A stretch of DNA of 64,000 nucleotides. Origin: Flavobacterium aquaticum. GTDB lineage: Bacteria > Bacteroidota > Bacteroidia > Flavobacteriales > Flavobacteriaceae. The position numbers and the translations under genes were made by a program. Below the pieces are notes generated by a model. It had not been told where the DNA came from, did no database searches, and was given only the letters and a program-made list of their open reading frames with translations. The stretch covers positions 307,983 through 371,982 of the forward strand of contig NZ_QLMI01000004.1 in NCBI RefSeq assembly GCF_003259835.1. Reading direction: 5' to 3'. Shown piece after piece: positions 25,906 to 35,614 of this stretch. Position 1 is the stretch's first letter. Every line of letters begins with the position of its first letter.

Positions 25906-27153
25906 TTATTGAACAAGTACTTTTTTTGTTGTGATAAAGTCATCCGATTTAATTGTTACAAAATAAACTCCAGCTGCAGTAGCGCTTAAATTCATTTCTT
26001 GACTCAGACTACTATTTCCTGAATATTTATTTTCAAAAACAATTCTTCCTGAATGATCAAAAATCTGAATAGAATAATCGTTTACAATCTCTGAAAACTG
26101 AATATTAAAAGAACCTTTATTAGGATTTGGATAAATTACGAAACTATTTTTATCAAAATCTCCATTAGACAACAAAGTATCCTGATTAAAAGAAGAAGCA
26201 ATTACGTTTAAATGAGCTTGCATACGAGTAGCCTGACCTTGTGTCAACATATACATACAAGAATCATTGGTATAATCCATATAATTCATAGTCAATTCTC
26301 TTGGCGTACCAGAACAAGTAGACAAATGTGAAATAGCAGGACAACCACCATTTGAAGTATTATGTTGTGGAGTATCTGCAACACCATCATTACCACAAGT
26401 AGCATCTCCCCAAATATGGTTCAAATTCAAATAATGCCCTAATTCATGCGTTAAAGTTCTTCCTAAATTATAAGGCGCTCCAGGAACAAAACCTGTACAT
26501 CCAGCTCCTGATCCAAAGGCTGAACTATTAATAAATACTGCAGCTCCATCCGCTGGCGATGACCCTAAATAAGCGTATCCTAGCGTTCCTCCAGATAAAT
26601 TTTTAACTACAAGGTTTAAATATCCTGCCCAATCTGGATCCCAATCTCCATTAGGACCACCACCAAACGCCTGTCTAAAGGTAACCGCTAAATCTCCATT
26701 AGCCAAACCAGTACTAGCTGGATGATTTCCATTTGCAATTTCAAAACTAACATCTAAAGCACCAGTATTAACTCCTGGGAAAAAAGCCCCTGTACTACCT
26801 GTCCAAATAGATAAATCTGAATTTGTAGCATTGAAATCAGCGTTTAAAATATCGACCTGATTTTGAGCCAAATTTCTCAAACATTGTTTTTCAGATTCTG
26901 TTAAAGTTGCACTAGCAGAAGGAAAATGAACAGCAACTGGTATTCTCAGGGTTACTCTTCTATAGGTTCCATTTGGAATTTCATTTGAAAGACGCTCGAA
27001 TTCTGTCTCAAATAATCTTTTGTGACTATCGTAAATAGCTTTCATCCTAGGATTATTTGAAAGCTCTTCCATTTTCTCTGTGGCAGCACAACTTCTCTCT
27101 TGAGAGAAACCAATTTGAGCAACCAATAAAACTAATAGTAATTTGATTTTCAT
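25906..27153 (-). CDS. M43-family (pappalysin-like) zinc metalloprotease with T9SS sorting domain
   Basis: 415 residues. Signal peptide (LLLVLLVAQIGFSQ), a propeptide-like stretch to about residue 65, then a metzincin domain with the zinc motif HELGHYLNLNH (His236, Glu237, His240, His246) and the Met-turn region MNYMDY (289-294). Cysteine pairs fit the pappalysin group (CPAISHLSTC). The C-terminal about 75 residues (FVIYPNPNKGSFNIQF ... GVYFVTIKSDD ... KKVLVQ) are a type A T9SS sorting domain. It is therefore a secreted or surface-bound endoprotease; substrates are unknown. Confidence 0.92.
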   Translation of the reverse strand: MKIKLLLVLLVAQIGFSQERSCAATEKMEELSNNPRMKAIYDSHKRLFETEFERLSNEIPNGTYRRVTLRIPVAVHFPSASATLTESEKQCLRNLAQNQVDILNADFNATNSDLSIWTGSTGAFFPGVNTGALDVSFEIANGNHPASTGLANGDLAVTFRQAFGGGPNGDWDPDWAGYLNLVVKNLSGGTLGYAYLGSSPADGAAVFINSSAFGSGAGCTGFVPGAPYNLGRTLTHELGHYLNLNHIWGDATCGNDGVADTPQHNTSNGGCPAISHLSTCSGTPRELTMNYMDYTNDSCMYMLTQGQATRMQAHLNVIASSFNQDTLLSNGDFDKNSFVIYPNPNKGSFNIQFSEIVNDYSIQIFDHSGRIVFENKYSGNSSLSQEMNLSATAAGVYFVTIKSDDFITTKKVLVQ

Positions 27154-27298
27154 TTTATTAAATTTGGGTTAACTGTGCGAATATAATCTTTATCAACAAA
27201 AAAACAACAATAAATTAAAATTTTGTTAAAAAAAGTTAAACAGCAAATCCAAATCACCTAAACCAATAGTAATCAACAATATGAATATCCAAATATTT

Positions 27299-28309
27299 TT
27301 ATTTTTCTTCTACATTCAACATTTGCCACAATTTGTCTTTCAACTCTTGTAAACCTTGTTGAGCTACAGAAGAAATGAACATATAAGGTGTTCCTTTAAA
27401 TTCTTTGTCCAATTGTTTTTTCAATTCTGCTTTTAATTCATCGTCTAACATATCGCATTTTGAAATCACAATCAAACGATCTTTATCCAACATTTCTGGA
27501 TTGTAACGACGTAACTCATCTAACAGAATTTCGTATTCTTTCTTAATATCATCCGCATCCGCAGGAACTAAAAACAGCAACGTTGAATTACGTTCGATAT
27601 GACGCAAGAAATAATGACCTAAACCTTTTCCTTCTGCAGCACCTTCAATAATTCCAGGAATATCAGCCATCACAAACGATTGAAAATCTCTGTAAGCTAC
27701 AATTCCTAAATTAGGTTTTAAAGTGGTAAATGGATAATCAGCAATTTTGGGTTTAGCCGAAGTTAAAACAGATAATAAAGTTGATTTTCCTGCATTTGGG
27801 AAACCTACCAAACCTACATCTGCTAATACTTTTAATTCTAAAGTTACATCAACTTCTTTTACCGGCATACCTGGTTGCGCATAACGAGGAGTTTGATTGG
27901 TTGAACTTCTAAAATGCCAGTTTCCTAAACCACCTTTTCCTCCTTCAGCTAAGATTTTCACTTCATCGTGTTCAGTAATTTCGAACAAAACATCACCTGT
28001 TTCTTGGTCTTTTACAACCGTTCCTAATGGTACTTCGATGTATTTATCTTCTCCATCATGCCCAGTACTTCTTGAACTTCCTCCATCACCTCCGTGACCA
28101 GCACGCATGTGTTTTAAGAACTTCAAGTGAAATAAAGTCCAAAGATTTTTATTTCCTTTAATATATACGTGTCCACCACGACCACCATCTCCTCCATCTG
28201 GACCACCTTTTTCAATAAATTTTTCTCTGTGTAAATGCGACGACCCTTTCCCTCCCTTTCCGGAAGAAACATATATTTTTACGTAGTCTACAAAATTTCC
28301 TTCTGTCAT
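27299..28309 (-). CDS. obgE: GTPase Obg
   Basis: 336 residues. The glycine-rich Obg domain ([34 protein letters not shown]) is followed by the G domain: G1 [10 protein letters not shown]3 [13 protein letters not shown]4 SKCD, G5 SSVAQQG. It lacks the C-terminal OCT domain, as is usual in Bacteroidota. ObgE is a 50S assembly and stress GTPase. The gene upstream on the same strand (CorC-like) ends 4 bp before its start. Confidence 0.96.
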   Translation of the reverse strand: MTEGNFVDYVKIYVSSGKGGKGSSHLHREKFIEKGGPDGGDGGRGGHVYIKGNKNLWTLFHLKFLKHMRAGHGGDGGSSRSTGHDGEDKYIEVPLGTVVKDQETGDVLFEITEHDEVKILAEGGKGGLGNWHFRSSTNQTPRYAQPGMPVKEVDVTLELKVLADVGLVGFPNAGKSTLLSVLTSAKPKIADYPFTTLKPNLGIVAYRDFQSFVMADIPGIIEGAAEGKGLGHYFLRHIERNSTLLFLVPADADDIKKEYEILLDELRRYNPEMLDKDRLIVISKCDMLDDELKAELKKQLDKEFKGTPYMFISSVAQQGLQELKDKLWQMLNVEEK

Positions 28310-28313
28310 TGTT

Positions 28314-29588
28314 TTATTCTTTTAAATTGGTAATTAAAACTTTATCAATTTTAACACCGTCCATATCGATAACTTCGAACTCTAATTTGTTCCAAATTAA
28401 CTTTTGTCCTTGTTTTGGGATTACTCCTAATTCTGTTATGATTAATCCACTTACTGTTGTTACTTCGTAATCTCCTATTAACTCATCCATATCAAAATAA
28501 GTTAAGAAATCGTGCAACGAATAATGTCCATCAACTAACCACGAACCGTCTTCTCTTGCTACAATTTTAAATTCGTCTTCATAGAAATCAGCCGCATCCC
28601 CTACTAACGCTTCTAAAATATCATTCAATGTAATTATTCCTTGAAAAACACCATGTTCATCGGTAACCAAAGCATAATGCACTTTTGAAATTTTAAAATT
28701 TTCCAATGCTTTATATGCTGATGTATGCTCAATGAAATAAACCGGTTCTCTGGTAATTGCTTTTAAATCGAATTTGCCTTTCTCGAAATTAGCAAATAAA
28801 TCTTTTAATAAAACGATTCCTTCTACATCGTCTAAATTATCCGCACATACAGGATAAACCGAATGTAATTCGTCTAAAACTTTCGCTTTGATTTCTTCAA
28901 TTGAATCTTCGTAAGACAAATACACAATTGAATTTCGGTGCGTCATTAACGAATTGACTTTTCTATCGCCAATATGAAAAACACGTTCTACAATATCTTG
29001 TTCAATTTCTTGAACTTCTCCTACTTCTGTTCCTTCCTTGATAATAGCTTTGATTTCTTCTTCAGTAACTTTTCCATCAGCGGTTGGTTTTATTTGAAGC
29101 ATTTTCAATAAAAACTCAGTTGACGTAGTTAATAACCATATAAAAGGCATCGTTATCGTAGAAACTAATTTCATTGGAACGGCAACTGCTTTAGCAATTC
29201 CTTCAGGATAATTTAAGCCAATTCGTTTTGGCAACAATTCTCCTAAAACTAGAGAGAAAAATGTCAAAATAACTACTACTATTCCAACGGCAATAGATTC
29301 TGAATATGGTTTTAATGCTTCAAAAGTGGCTACAAAATTTTGAACATCTGTAGTGATTTTATCTCCTGAATAAATACCTGTTAAAATCCCAATTAAAGTG
29401 ATTCCGATTTGAACGGTTGATAAAAATTCGTTTGGTGAATTGGCTAAATCTAATGCTACTTTCGCATTTTTATTTCCTTTTTTAGCCGCTGTTTCTAAAC
29501 GGTTTTTACGTGCTGAAATCAATGCGATTTCCGACATTGAGAAAACACCGTTTAAAAGAATCAGAAAGAGAATGATTAAAATTTCCAT
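28314..29588 (-). CDS. Hemolysin/CorC-family membrane protein (CNNM-CBS-CorC)
   Basis: 424 residues. N-terminal DUF21/CNNM membrane domain with about four helices (residues 1-150; [24 protein letters not shown]), a CBS pair (about 205-335; [45 protein letters not shown]) and a C-terminal CorC/HlyC domain ([20 protein letters not shown]). Family members are linked to magnesium or cobalt efflux. The name hemolysin is historical. Just upstream of obgE with a 4-bp gap, so probably one transcript. Confidence 0.92.
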   Translation of the reverse strand: MEILIILFLILLNGVFSMSEIALISARKNRLETAAKKGNKNAKVALDLANSPNEFLSTVQIGITLIGILTGIYSGDKITTDVQNFVATFEALKPYSESIAVGIVVVILTFFSLVLGELLPKRIGLNYPEGIAKAVAVPMKLVSTITMPFIWLLTTSTEFLLKMLQIKPTADGKVTEEEIKAIIKEGTEVGEVQEIEQDIVERVFHIGDRKVNSLMTHRNSIVYLSYEDSIEEIKAKVLDELHSVYPVCADNLDDVEGIVLLKDLFANFEKGKFDLKAITREPVYFIEHTSAYKALENFKISKVHYALVTDEHGVFQGIITLNDILEALVGDAADFYEDEFKIVAREDGSWLVDGHYSLHDFLTYFDMDELIGDYEVTTVSGLIITELGVIPKQGQKLIWNKLEFEVIDMDGVKIDKVLITNLKE

Positions 29589-29659
29589 AGTTAAAATTAT
29601 AAAAAAAGAGCTAAAATCCCAAATTGCGGAAATAGCTCCTTTTCTGTGTGCAAATATCG

Positions 29660-29698
29660 AAAAAAAAATCGAAAGCCCGAAATTTATCTCTCAGGCCT
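29660..29698 (-). terminator. Intrinsic terminator downstream of adk
   Basis: Minus strand: AGGCCTGA-10 nt-TCGGGCTT (two G-T pairs) then TCGATTTTTTTT. It lies 8 nt after the adk stop, separating adk/hpt from the CorC-obgE unit. A second weak inverted pair (GAGCTA/TAGCTC) follows at 29608-29638. Confidence 0.7.
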
Positions 29699-29705
29699 TA
29701 TTTTA

Positions 29706-30281
29706 TTATTGAAATGTATCTAAAACTAAACTCAATCTTTCGGTAACTTCATCTATAGCTCCAATACCGTCAACTGCGTAAAATTTGTGTTGCGCTTTGT
29801 AATAATCCATTAATGGCGCGGTTTTTTCGTTGTATTCTTGGTAACGATTTCTGATTTTTTCTTCGTCTTGATCGTCTGGTCTACCTGAAGTTTTTCCTCT
29901 TTCTAACAAACGTTGCACTAAGATTTCATCATTAGCTTCCAAAGCAACTGTTGCAGTAATTTCTTGATTTTTACCTTCTAAAAACTTATCTAAAGCTTCT
30001 GCTTGTGCAATTGTTCTTGGAAAACCATCAAATAAAAACCCTGCTGCTTGTGGATTTTTGTCTACTTCGCTTTGCAACATTTTAATAGTTACTTCATCTG
30101 GAACCAAATCACCTTTATCCATAAAAGTTTTAGCTAATCTACCTAATTCCGTGTCATTTTTAATGTTGAATCTAAAAATATCACCAGTTGATAAATGTAC
30201 TAAATTGTATTTGTGCTTTAAAAAATCGGCTTGAGTTCCTTTTCCTGCTCCTGGTTTACCAAATAATACGATATTGATCAT
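29706..30281 (-). CDS. adk: Adenylate kinase
   Basis: 191 residues. P-loop GKPGAGKGT (8-16), AMP-binding region LSTGDIFR and FDGFPRTIAQAEAL, and the short LID form (LLERGKTSGRPDDQDEEKIRNR). It lacks the zinc-finger LID of long-form enzymes. It interconverts ATP + AMP and 2 ADP. It follows hpt on the same strand with a 58-bp gap, so purine salvage and nucleotide balance genes are probably co-transcribed. Confidence 0.97.
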   Translation of the reverse strand: MINIVLFGKPGAGKGTQADFLKHKYNLVHLSTGDIFRFNIKNDTELGRLAKTFMDKGDLVPDEVTIKMLQSEVDKNPQAAGFLFDGFPRTIAQAEALDKFLEGKNQEITATVALEANDEILVQRLLERGKTSGRPDDQDEEKIRNRYQEYNEKTAPLMDYYKAQHKFYAVDGIGAIDEVTERLSLVLDTFQ

Positions 30282-30339
30282 TGTTTTTGTTGTGTTTAAA
30301 AATTTTGGTCTTTATTCTATTCTCTTTGTTCTGTCTTCT

Positions 30340-30870
30340 TTACTCAGATAATTGATATACGTCTTTCAAATTTCTCCCTAAACCATCGTAGTCTAAACCA
30401 TATCCTACAATAAATTTATTTGGAATTCGAATGCCTACATAATCTAGTTTAATGTCTTTTGTATAGGCTTCTGGTTTTAAGAATAAAGTAGCAATTTTGA
30501 AATGTTTCACATTGTGTTGTTTCATAATCGCTTTTAATTCTTCAATCGTATTTCCTGTATCTACAATGTCTTCCACGATAATTACAGAACGACCTTCTAA
30601 ACTTTGATTCAAACCAATCAGCTCTTTTACTTCATTTGTGGTTTGCGTTCCTTCATACGAAGCCATTTTTACAAACGAAACTTCGCAATTGTGACTGTAT
30701 TTTTTTAATAAATCAGCCACAACCATGAAAGCGCCATTCAAAACGCCAATAAAAACAGGAACATCATCACAAAAATCGTCTTCAATTTGTTTGACCATGT
30801 TTTCTATGGCGAAGTTAATTTCCTCTCCCGAGATAAAAACTTCAAATTTCTTATCGTGTAGTTGTATCAC
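30340..30870 (-). CDS. hpt: Hypoxanthine (guanine) phosphoribosyltransferase, GTG start
   Basis: 176 residues. The PRPP-binding motif VIIVEDIVDTGNTI is intact, with the family's flexible loop region KMASYEGTQTT and the C-terminal KFIVGYGLDYDG. It salvages hypoxanthine and guanine to IMP and GMP. The start codon is GTG at 30870, giving MIQLHDKKF, a normal family N-terminus; no ATG is better placed. Divergent from the 30968 gene. Confidence 0.95.
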   Translation of the reverse strand: MIQLHDKKFEVFISGEEINFAIENMVKQIEDDFCDDVPVFIGVLNGAFMVVADLLKKYSHNCEVSFVKMASYEGTQTTNEVKELIGLNQSLEGRSVIIVEDIVDTGNTIEELKAIMKQHNVKHFKIATLFLKPEAYTKDIKLDYVGIRIPNKFIVGYGLDYDGLGRNLKDVYQLSE

Positions 30871-30967
30871 TTTTTGTTAGATTTAGAAATAAACAACAAA
30901 TTTAAGAAAGTCAAATGAATAGCTACAAAGTATTTCAACTTTTTTGCAAATTTGATATATTTACCGA

Positions 30968-31516
30968 ATGAAAAGCCAAATGTATCAGAAAATCGAAGAA
31001 AGCACTTGTCATGTAGCCAGCCGAAAAATGGTGAGTAATTTTTCCATGAAAGATGAAAAAAATCTTAGCGAAATGATTGAGTTAGCTTTTGACATCCAAC
31101 ATGAATTACATGTAAAAGCATTTTGGAGTTTAGATTTAGTTTGTGAAAAGAAATTAAAACAATTTGTTCCTTATATAGAAGATTTCTGCGCTATTCTTCC
31201 AAAAATAAAAGATGATTCAGCATTGCGACCAGCTACTAAAATAGCATTCTTTTTAGCGAAAAGCAATCACAGAAAAAATGGCATTTCTCTCACCCAAGAA
31301 CAAAAACACAATTTAATCGAAGCCTTAATTGACCGCTTGATTCAAGACGAAAAAGTAGCTGCAAAAGTGTATGCTATGAAAGCACTTTTTGTATTGGGAA
31401 AGAAATACGATTGGGTTCACGATGAATTAAAAACGATTATTTCTCAAGATTATTCGAATCATTCCGCGGCTTACCAAGCGGCAACTCGAAATCTTTTGAA
31501 AAAACTCAACAAGTAA
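30968..31516 (+). CDS. Helical-repeat protein of unknown function
   Basis: 182 residues, almost entirely helical (FDIQHELHVKAFWSLDLVCE, RPATKIAFFLAKSNHRKNG, VAAKVYAMKALFVLGKKYDW), with spacing that resembles HEAT-like repeats. No signal peptide, so cytoplasmic. It stands between divergent hpt and purK, which suggests but does not prove a link to purine metabolism. I see no adenylosuccinate lyase signature or other catalytic motif. Confidence 0.6.
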   Translation: MKSQMYQKIEESTCHVASRKMVSNFSMKDEKNLSEMIELAFDIQHELHVKAFWSLDLVCEKKLKQFVPYIEDFCAILPKIKDDSALRPATKIAFFLAKSNHRKNGISLTQEQKHNLIEALIDRLIQDEKVAAKVYAMKALFVLGKKYDWVHDELKTIISQDYSNHSAAYQAATRNLLKKLNK

Positions 31517-31518
31517 CA

Positions 31519-31553
31519 AATTGTTAATTATCAATTGTTAATTATCAATTGTC
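31519..31553 (+). repeat. 14-bp tandem repeat overlapping the purK promoter
   Basis: AATTGTTAATTATC occurs twice in tandem (31519-31532, 31533-31546) and again as AATTGTC. The second unit supplies the TTG of the -33 box used for purK. Confidence 0.7.
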
Positions 31554-31565
31554 TGAGTATCTTTG
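31535..31565 (+). promoter_or_regulatory. Promoter of purK
   Basis: TTG at 31535-31537, 20-bp spacer, TATCTTTG at 31558-31565, then 21 nt to the ATG at 31587. This fits the Bacteroidota consensus and makes purK independent of the 30968 gene. Confidence 0.6.
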
Positions 31566-31586
31566 CGCAAACAACAACTACAACAA

Positions 31587-32750
31587 ATGAATTATTTTTC
31601 TTCTGATTTTAAATTAGGAATTTTAGGAGGAGGTCAATTAGGAAAAATGCTTTTGACCGAAACTCGAAAATTCGATATTCAAACTTTAGTTTTAGAACCA
31701 AGCGAAGAAGCTCCCGCACGATACAGTTGCAATGGATTTTACAAAGGCAGTTTAATGGATTTTGACACCGTTTACCAATTTGGTAAAATGGTCGATTTGT
31801 TAACCATCGAAATTGAAAATGTAAACCTAGATGCTTTAGACAAATTGGAAGAAGAAGGATTACCGATTTATCCTTCGCCAAAAACCTTGCGTTTGATTCA
31901 AAACAAAGGAAAACAAAAAGATTATTACGTTTCAAACGATATTCCAACTTCGCCACACCAACGTTTTGTTGACTTAAACGATTTGAGAAATGCTTTAGCA
32001 AAAGACGAATTAGAATTTCCATTTGTGTGGAAATGTGCGCAATTTGGTTACGATGGAAATGGCGTTAAAATTTGTCGCTCAGCATTAGATTTAGTAAAAT
32101 TACCTGATGTGGAATGCATTGCAGAAGAAATGGTTCCGTTCAAAAATGAATTAGCCGTAATTGTAGCGCGTTCTGTTTCTGGAGAAGTAAAAACCTATCC
32201 AGTGGTAGAAATGGAATTTCATCCTGAAGCGAATCAAGTAGAATATGTAATTTGTCCTGCTCGTATTGATGAAAAAGTTGCTGAAAAGGCTACGGAAGTT
32301 GCATTAAAAGTTTCGGAAGCGTTTCATCATGTTGGATTATTAGCAGTTGAGATGTTCCAAACAGCAGATGATGAAATTTTGGTAAACGAAGTCGCTCCTC
32401 GCCCACACAATTCTGGACATTATTCGATTGAAGCAAGTTATACTTCGCAATTTGAAAACCATTTGCGTGCGATTTTAAACTTACCTTTAGGAAATACCGA
32501 TAGCAAAGTTGCCGGAATTATGGTAAATTTGGTAGGTGAAGAAGGCTTTTCTGGACAAGTAGTTTACGAAAACATAGAAAAAATCATGGCAATTGATGGC
32601 GTAACGCCACACATTTACGGAAAAAGAGAAACAAGACCTTTCCGAAAAATGGGACACGTTACGATTGTAAATGAAGATATGACAGAAGCAAGAAAAATTG
32701 CGGAAGAAGTTAAAAATAGTATTAGAGTAATTAGTACAACAATTGAATAA
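31587..32750 (+). CDS. purK: 5-(carboxyamino)imidazole ribonucleotide synthase
   Basis: 387 residues from the ATG at 31587; an upstream TTG at 31563 lies in the promoter and is not used. ATP-grasp fold: N-terminal LGILGGGQLGKMLL, central FVWKCAQFGYDGNGVKI and IAEEMVPFKNELAVIVAR, catalytic region VNEVAPRPHNSGHYSIEA. PurK carboxylates AIR with ATP and bicarbonate to N5-CAIR; PurE, encoded 80 bp downstream, then converts N5-CAIR to CAIR. The two form the bacterial two-enzyme route. Confidence 0.96.
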   Translation: MNYFSSDFKLGILGGGQLGKMLLTETRKFDIQTLVLEPSEEAPARYSCNGFYKGSLMDFDTVYQFGKMVDLLTIEIENVNLDALDKLEEEGLPIYPSPKTLRLIQNKGKQKDYYVSNDIPTSPHQRFVDLNDLRNALAKDELEFPFVWKCAQFGYDGNGVKICRSALDLVKLPDVECIAEEMVPFKNELAVIVARSVSGEVKTYPVVEMEFHPEANQVEYVICPARIDEKVAEKATEVALKVSEAFHHVGLLAVEMFQTADDEILVNEVAPRPHNSGHYSIEASYTSQFENHLRAILNLPLGNTDSKVAGIMVNLVGEEGFSGQVVYENIEKIMAIDGVTPHIYGKRETRPFRKMGHVTIVNEDMTEARKIAEEVKNSIRVISTTIE

Positions 32751-32822
32751 TTAAAAGATTGAAAGATTTTTATTAAAACGAATTTTCAATCTTTAAATCT
32801 TTTAATTTTTCAATCTTTAAAT
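32751..32822 (+). repeat. purK-purE spacer made of degenerate direct and inverted repeats
   Basis: TTTTCAATCTTTAAAT is repeated exactly at 32783-32798 and 32807-32822, and AAAAGATTGAAAGATTT upstream is its near-inverse, so the spacer can fold on itself. It separates purK from purE without a T-run terminator. Confidence 0.5.
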
Positions 32823-32830
32823 AAAGAAAA

Positions 32831-33313
32831 ATGAGTAAAGTAGCCATCATCATGGGAAGCATTTCGGATATGCCGGTAATGCAAGAAGCCATCGATATAT
32901 TAAAAGGATTTGATATCGAAACCGAAGTAGATATTGTTTCGGCACACAGAACACCTGAAAAATTATTTGATTTCAGTAAAAACGCACACGAAAGAGGCAT
33001 TTCGGTAATTATTGCTGGTGCTGGTGGCGCGGCTCATTTACCTGGAATGGTTGCTTCTATGTCGCCACTTCCTGTAATTGGAGTTCCTGTAAAATCGAGC
33101 AATTCTATTGATGGATGGGATTCGGTTTTATCGATTTTGCAAATGCCTGGTGGAGTTCCTGTTGCAACAGTTGCATTAAATGGCGCAAAAAATGCTGGAA
33201 TATTAGCAGCACAAATTATCGGAAGTTCTGATGAATGTGTTTTGGATAAAATCATCGCTTACAAAGAAGGATTAAAACAAGCAGTTTTAAAAGCTTCGGA
33301 AGGATTGAAATAA
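32831..33313 (+). CDS. purE: N5-carboxyaminoimidazole ribonucleotide mutase
   Basis: 160 residues. Class I PurE hallmarks: GSISDMPVMQEA, the VSAHRTPEKLFDF motif with the key His, GAGGAAHLPGMVASMSPLPVIGVP, and SILQMPGGVPVATVA. It rearranges N5-CAIR to CAIR. Runs after purK and ends at a terminator. Confidence 0.97.
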   Translation: MSKVAIIMGSISDMPVMQEAIDILKGFDIETEVDIVSAHRTPEKLFDFSKNAHERGISVIIAGAGGAAHLPGMVASMSPLPVIGVPVKSSNSIDGWDSVLSILQMPGGVPVATVALNGAKNAGILAAQIIGSSDECVLDKIIAYKEGLKQAVLKASEGLK

Positions 33314-33326
33314 AACTAAAAATAGA

Positions 33327-33356
33327 AAACCCCGAATTAGCAATAATTCGGGGTTT
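33327..33356 (+). terminator. Strong hairpin after purE
   Basis: AAACCCCGAATTA-GCAA-TAATTCGGGGTTT, a perfect 13-bp stem with a tetraloop. The T-run is short (TTTCT), but the stem is G+C-rich for this genome. Confidence 0.75.
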
Positions 33357-33478
33357 CTACTCACAATTAAGTGACAACTATAAAAAAATTCTACTCTCTC
33401 TCTGTTTGGGGCAAAAAGGATGTTCATACATCATTTCGTCGACAAAATTATACACTTTATCGATAAAAACAAATTTTT

Positions 33479-35503
33479 ATGGAACTTTTTTTAAAAAAAT
33501 TTACAACAAAACACAATACAGCACCATTTAGTAAGATTAATCTTTCAGATTATAAAGAGGCTTTCGAAAAAACTATTGAACTTGGTCGTGCTGAAATCGA
33601 TAACATCGTAAAAAACACAGAAGCACCTACTTTTTCGAATACAATTGAAGCTTTGGATTATTCTGGAGAACAATTAGATCGTTTATCGAATATTTTCTTC
33701 AATTTAAATTCAGCTGAAACTTGTGATGAAATGCAAAAAATCGCACAAGAAGTTTCTCCATTGATTACTGCATTTAGTAACGATATTGCTTTGAATGAAG
33801 ATTTGTTCAAACGAGTTAAAGCCGTTTATGATCAAAAAGGCACTCTGAACTTAACTACTGAACAAGCGACTTTATTAGACAAAAAATTCAAAGGTTTTTC
33901 TAGAAATGGAGCTTTACTGAATGAAGAAGACAAATTAAAACTACGCGAAATTGATACCGAATTAGCCAAAATAAAACTAACTTTTGGAGAAAATGTTTTG
34001 GCTGAAACCAATAACTATCAATTACATATAACCAATGAAGCCGATTTAAAAGGTTTACCTGATGGCGCTAAAGAAATGGCAGCAAGTTTGGCCAAATCGA
34101 AAAACTTAGAAGGTTGGGTTTTTACTTTAGATTTTCCAAGTTATTTACCTTTCGTAACGTATGTCGAAAATCGTGAATTGCGAAAAGAAATCGCTATTGT
34201 TGCTGGAAAAAAATCGTTTCAGGATAATGAATTCGATAATAAAGAAAACGTAAAACGCATTGTTGAATTACGTCACAAGCGTGCTAATTTATTGGGTTAT
34301 CAATCGCATTCGCATTTTGTTTTAGAAGAACGAATGGCGCAAAATCCAGAAAAAGTACAATCGTTTTTGAATGATTTATTGGAAAAAGCAAAACCAGCAG
34401 CTCAAAAAGAATTTGCTGAATTAACCGCTTTCGCAAAAGAATTAGACGGAATTGACCAATTAGAAAAATGGGATGGCGCTTATTATTCCGAAAAATTAAA
34501 ACAAAAATTATTCAGTTTGGATGATGAATTGTTGAAACCCTATTTCCAATTGGAAAATGTATTGAATGGCGCTTTCACAATCGCTGAAAAGTTATTCGGA
34601 ATCACCTTCAAAGAAGTTTTTGACATTGACAAATACCACGAAGACGTGCAAACCTTTGAAGTGTTAGATTTTGAAGGACAATTAGTGGCTGTTTTCTATT
34701 CGGATTTCTTTCCAAGAAAAGGAAAACGAAACGGCGCTTGGATGACATCTTTCAAACCACAATATATAAAGGACGGAATCAACGAACGACCACATGTTTC
34801 TATTGTTTGTAATTTCACGCCTCCAACCGAAACAAAACCATCATTATTGACTTTTAACGAAGTCACGACATTGTTTCACGAATTTGGGCACGCATTGCAT
34901 GGCATGTTAGCGAATACAACTTATCCTAGTTTATCAGGAACTTCGGTATATTGGGATTTTGTGGAATTACCAAGTCAAGTAATGGAAAACTGGTGTTACG
35001 AGCCTGAAGCATTAGCTTTATTTGCGAAACATTACGAAACAGGTGAAATTATTCCGCATCAGTATGTAGAAAAAATCAAAGAGAGTGCGAGTTTCTTAGA
35101 AGGAATGGCAACATTACGTCAATTAAGTTTCGGAATTTTAGACATGGCGTATCATGGTAAATCGCAAACTATTGACGATGTAAAAGCTTTTGAAAAACAA
35201 GCAATGGAAGGCACGAGTTTATATCCAGATGTAGCAGAAAATTGTATGAGTACTTCTTTTTCACATATTTTTCAAGGCGGTTATTCTTCAGGATATTACA
35301 GCTACAAATGGGCGGAAGTTTTAGATGCAGATGCGTTTGCATATTTCCAAGAAAAAGGGATTTTCAACAAAGAAGTAGCAACAAAATTCAAAGACAACGT
35401 ACTTTCTAAAGGTGGCACCGAATTACCAATGGAATTGTATAAAAAATTCAGAGGCCAAGAACCGAAAGTGGAGGCTTTGTTGAAAAGAGCTGGGTTAATT
35501 TAG
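33479..35503 (+). CDS. dcp: M3-family metallopeptidase (oligopeptidase A/dipeptidyl carboxypeptidase type)
   Basis: 674 residues, full family length. The zinc motif is HEFGHALH (467-474), with the downstream Glu in VYWDFVELPSQVMENW and the substrate-side SHIFQGGYSSGYYSYKWAEVLDADAF. No signal peptide, so a cytoplasmic oligopeptidase that degrades short peptides. OpdA and Dcp cannot be separated safely from sequence reading alone. Monocistronic, with a terminator after it. Confidence 0.92.
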   Translation: MELFLKKFTTKHNTAPFSKINLSDYKEAFEKTIELGRAEIDNIVKNTEAPTFSNTIEALDYSGEQLDRLSNIFFNLNSAETCDEMQKIAQEVSPLITAFSNDIALNEDLFKRVKAVYDQKGTLNLTTEQATLLDKKFKGFSRNGALLNEEDKLKLREIDTELAKIKLTFGENVLAETNNYQLHITNEADLKGLPDGAKEMAASLAKSKNLEGWVFTLDFPSYLPFVTYVENRELRKEIAIVAGKKSFQDNEFDNKENVKRIVELRHKRANLLGYQSHSHFVLEERMAQNPEKVQSFLNDLLEKAKPAAQKEFAELTAFAKELDGIDQLEKWDGAYYSEKLKQKLFSLDDELLKPYFQLENVLNGAFTIAEKLFGITFKEVFDIDKYHEDVQTFEVLDFEGQLVAVFYSDFFPRKGKRNGAWMTSFKPQYIKDGINERPHVSIVCNFTPPTETKPSLLTFNEVTTLFHEFGHALHGMLANTTYPSLSGTSVYWDFVELPSQVMENWCYEPEALALFAKHYETGEIIPHQYVEKIKESASFLEGMATLRQLSFGILDMAYHGKSQTIDDVKAFEKQAMEGTSLYPDVAENCMSTSFSHIFQGGYSSGYYSYKWAEVLDADAFAYFQEKGIFNKEVATKFKDNVLSKGGTELPMELYKKFRGQEPKVEALLKRAGLI

Positions 35504-35525
35504 ATCATTGGAATTTTAGATATTT

Positions 35526-35557
35526 AGAAACCGAAACTAATCACTTCGGTTTCTTTT
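35526..35557 (+). terminator. Intrinsic terminator of the M3 peptidase gene
   Basis: AGAAACCGAA-9 nt-TTCGGTTTCT followed by TTT, 22 nt after the stop. Confidence 0.8.
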
Positions 35558-35578
35558 AAAAACAAACTTTCATTTTTT

Positions 35579-35610
35579 TTTGAAACTTTAAAAACTTTGT
35601 TGTACATTTG
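35579..35610 (+). promoter_or_regulatory. Promoter of the GbsR-type regulator (leaderless)
   Basis: TTTG at 35579-35582, 20-bp spacer, TACATTTG at 35603-35610, and the ATG at 35615. Transcription should start at or one or two bases from the ATG, implying a leaderless mRNA. Confidence 0.65.
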
Positions 35611-35614
35611 TCTC

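Noticed and set aside
30968..31516. Naming the helical protein adenylosuccinate lyase because of its purine neighbours
   Set aside because: The 182-residue protein has no lyase signature (no SSxMPxKxNP-like motif) and is far too short.
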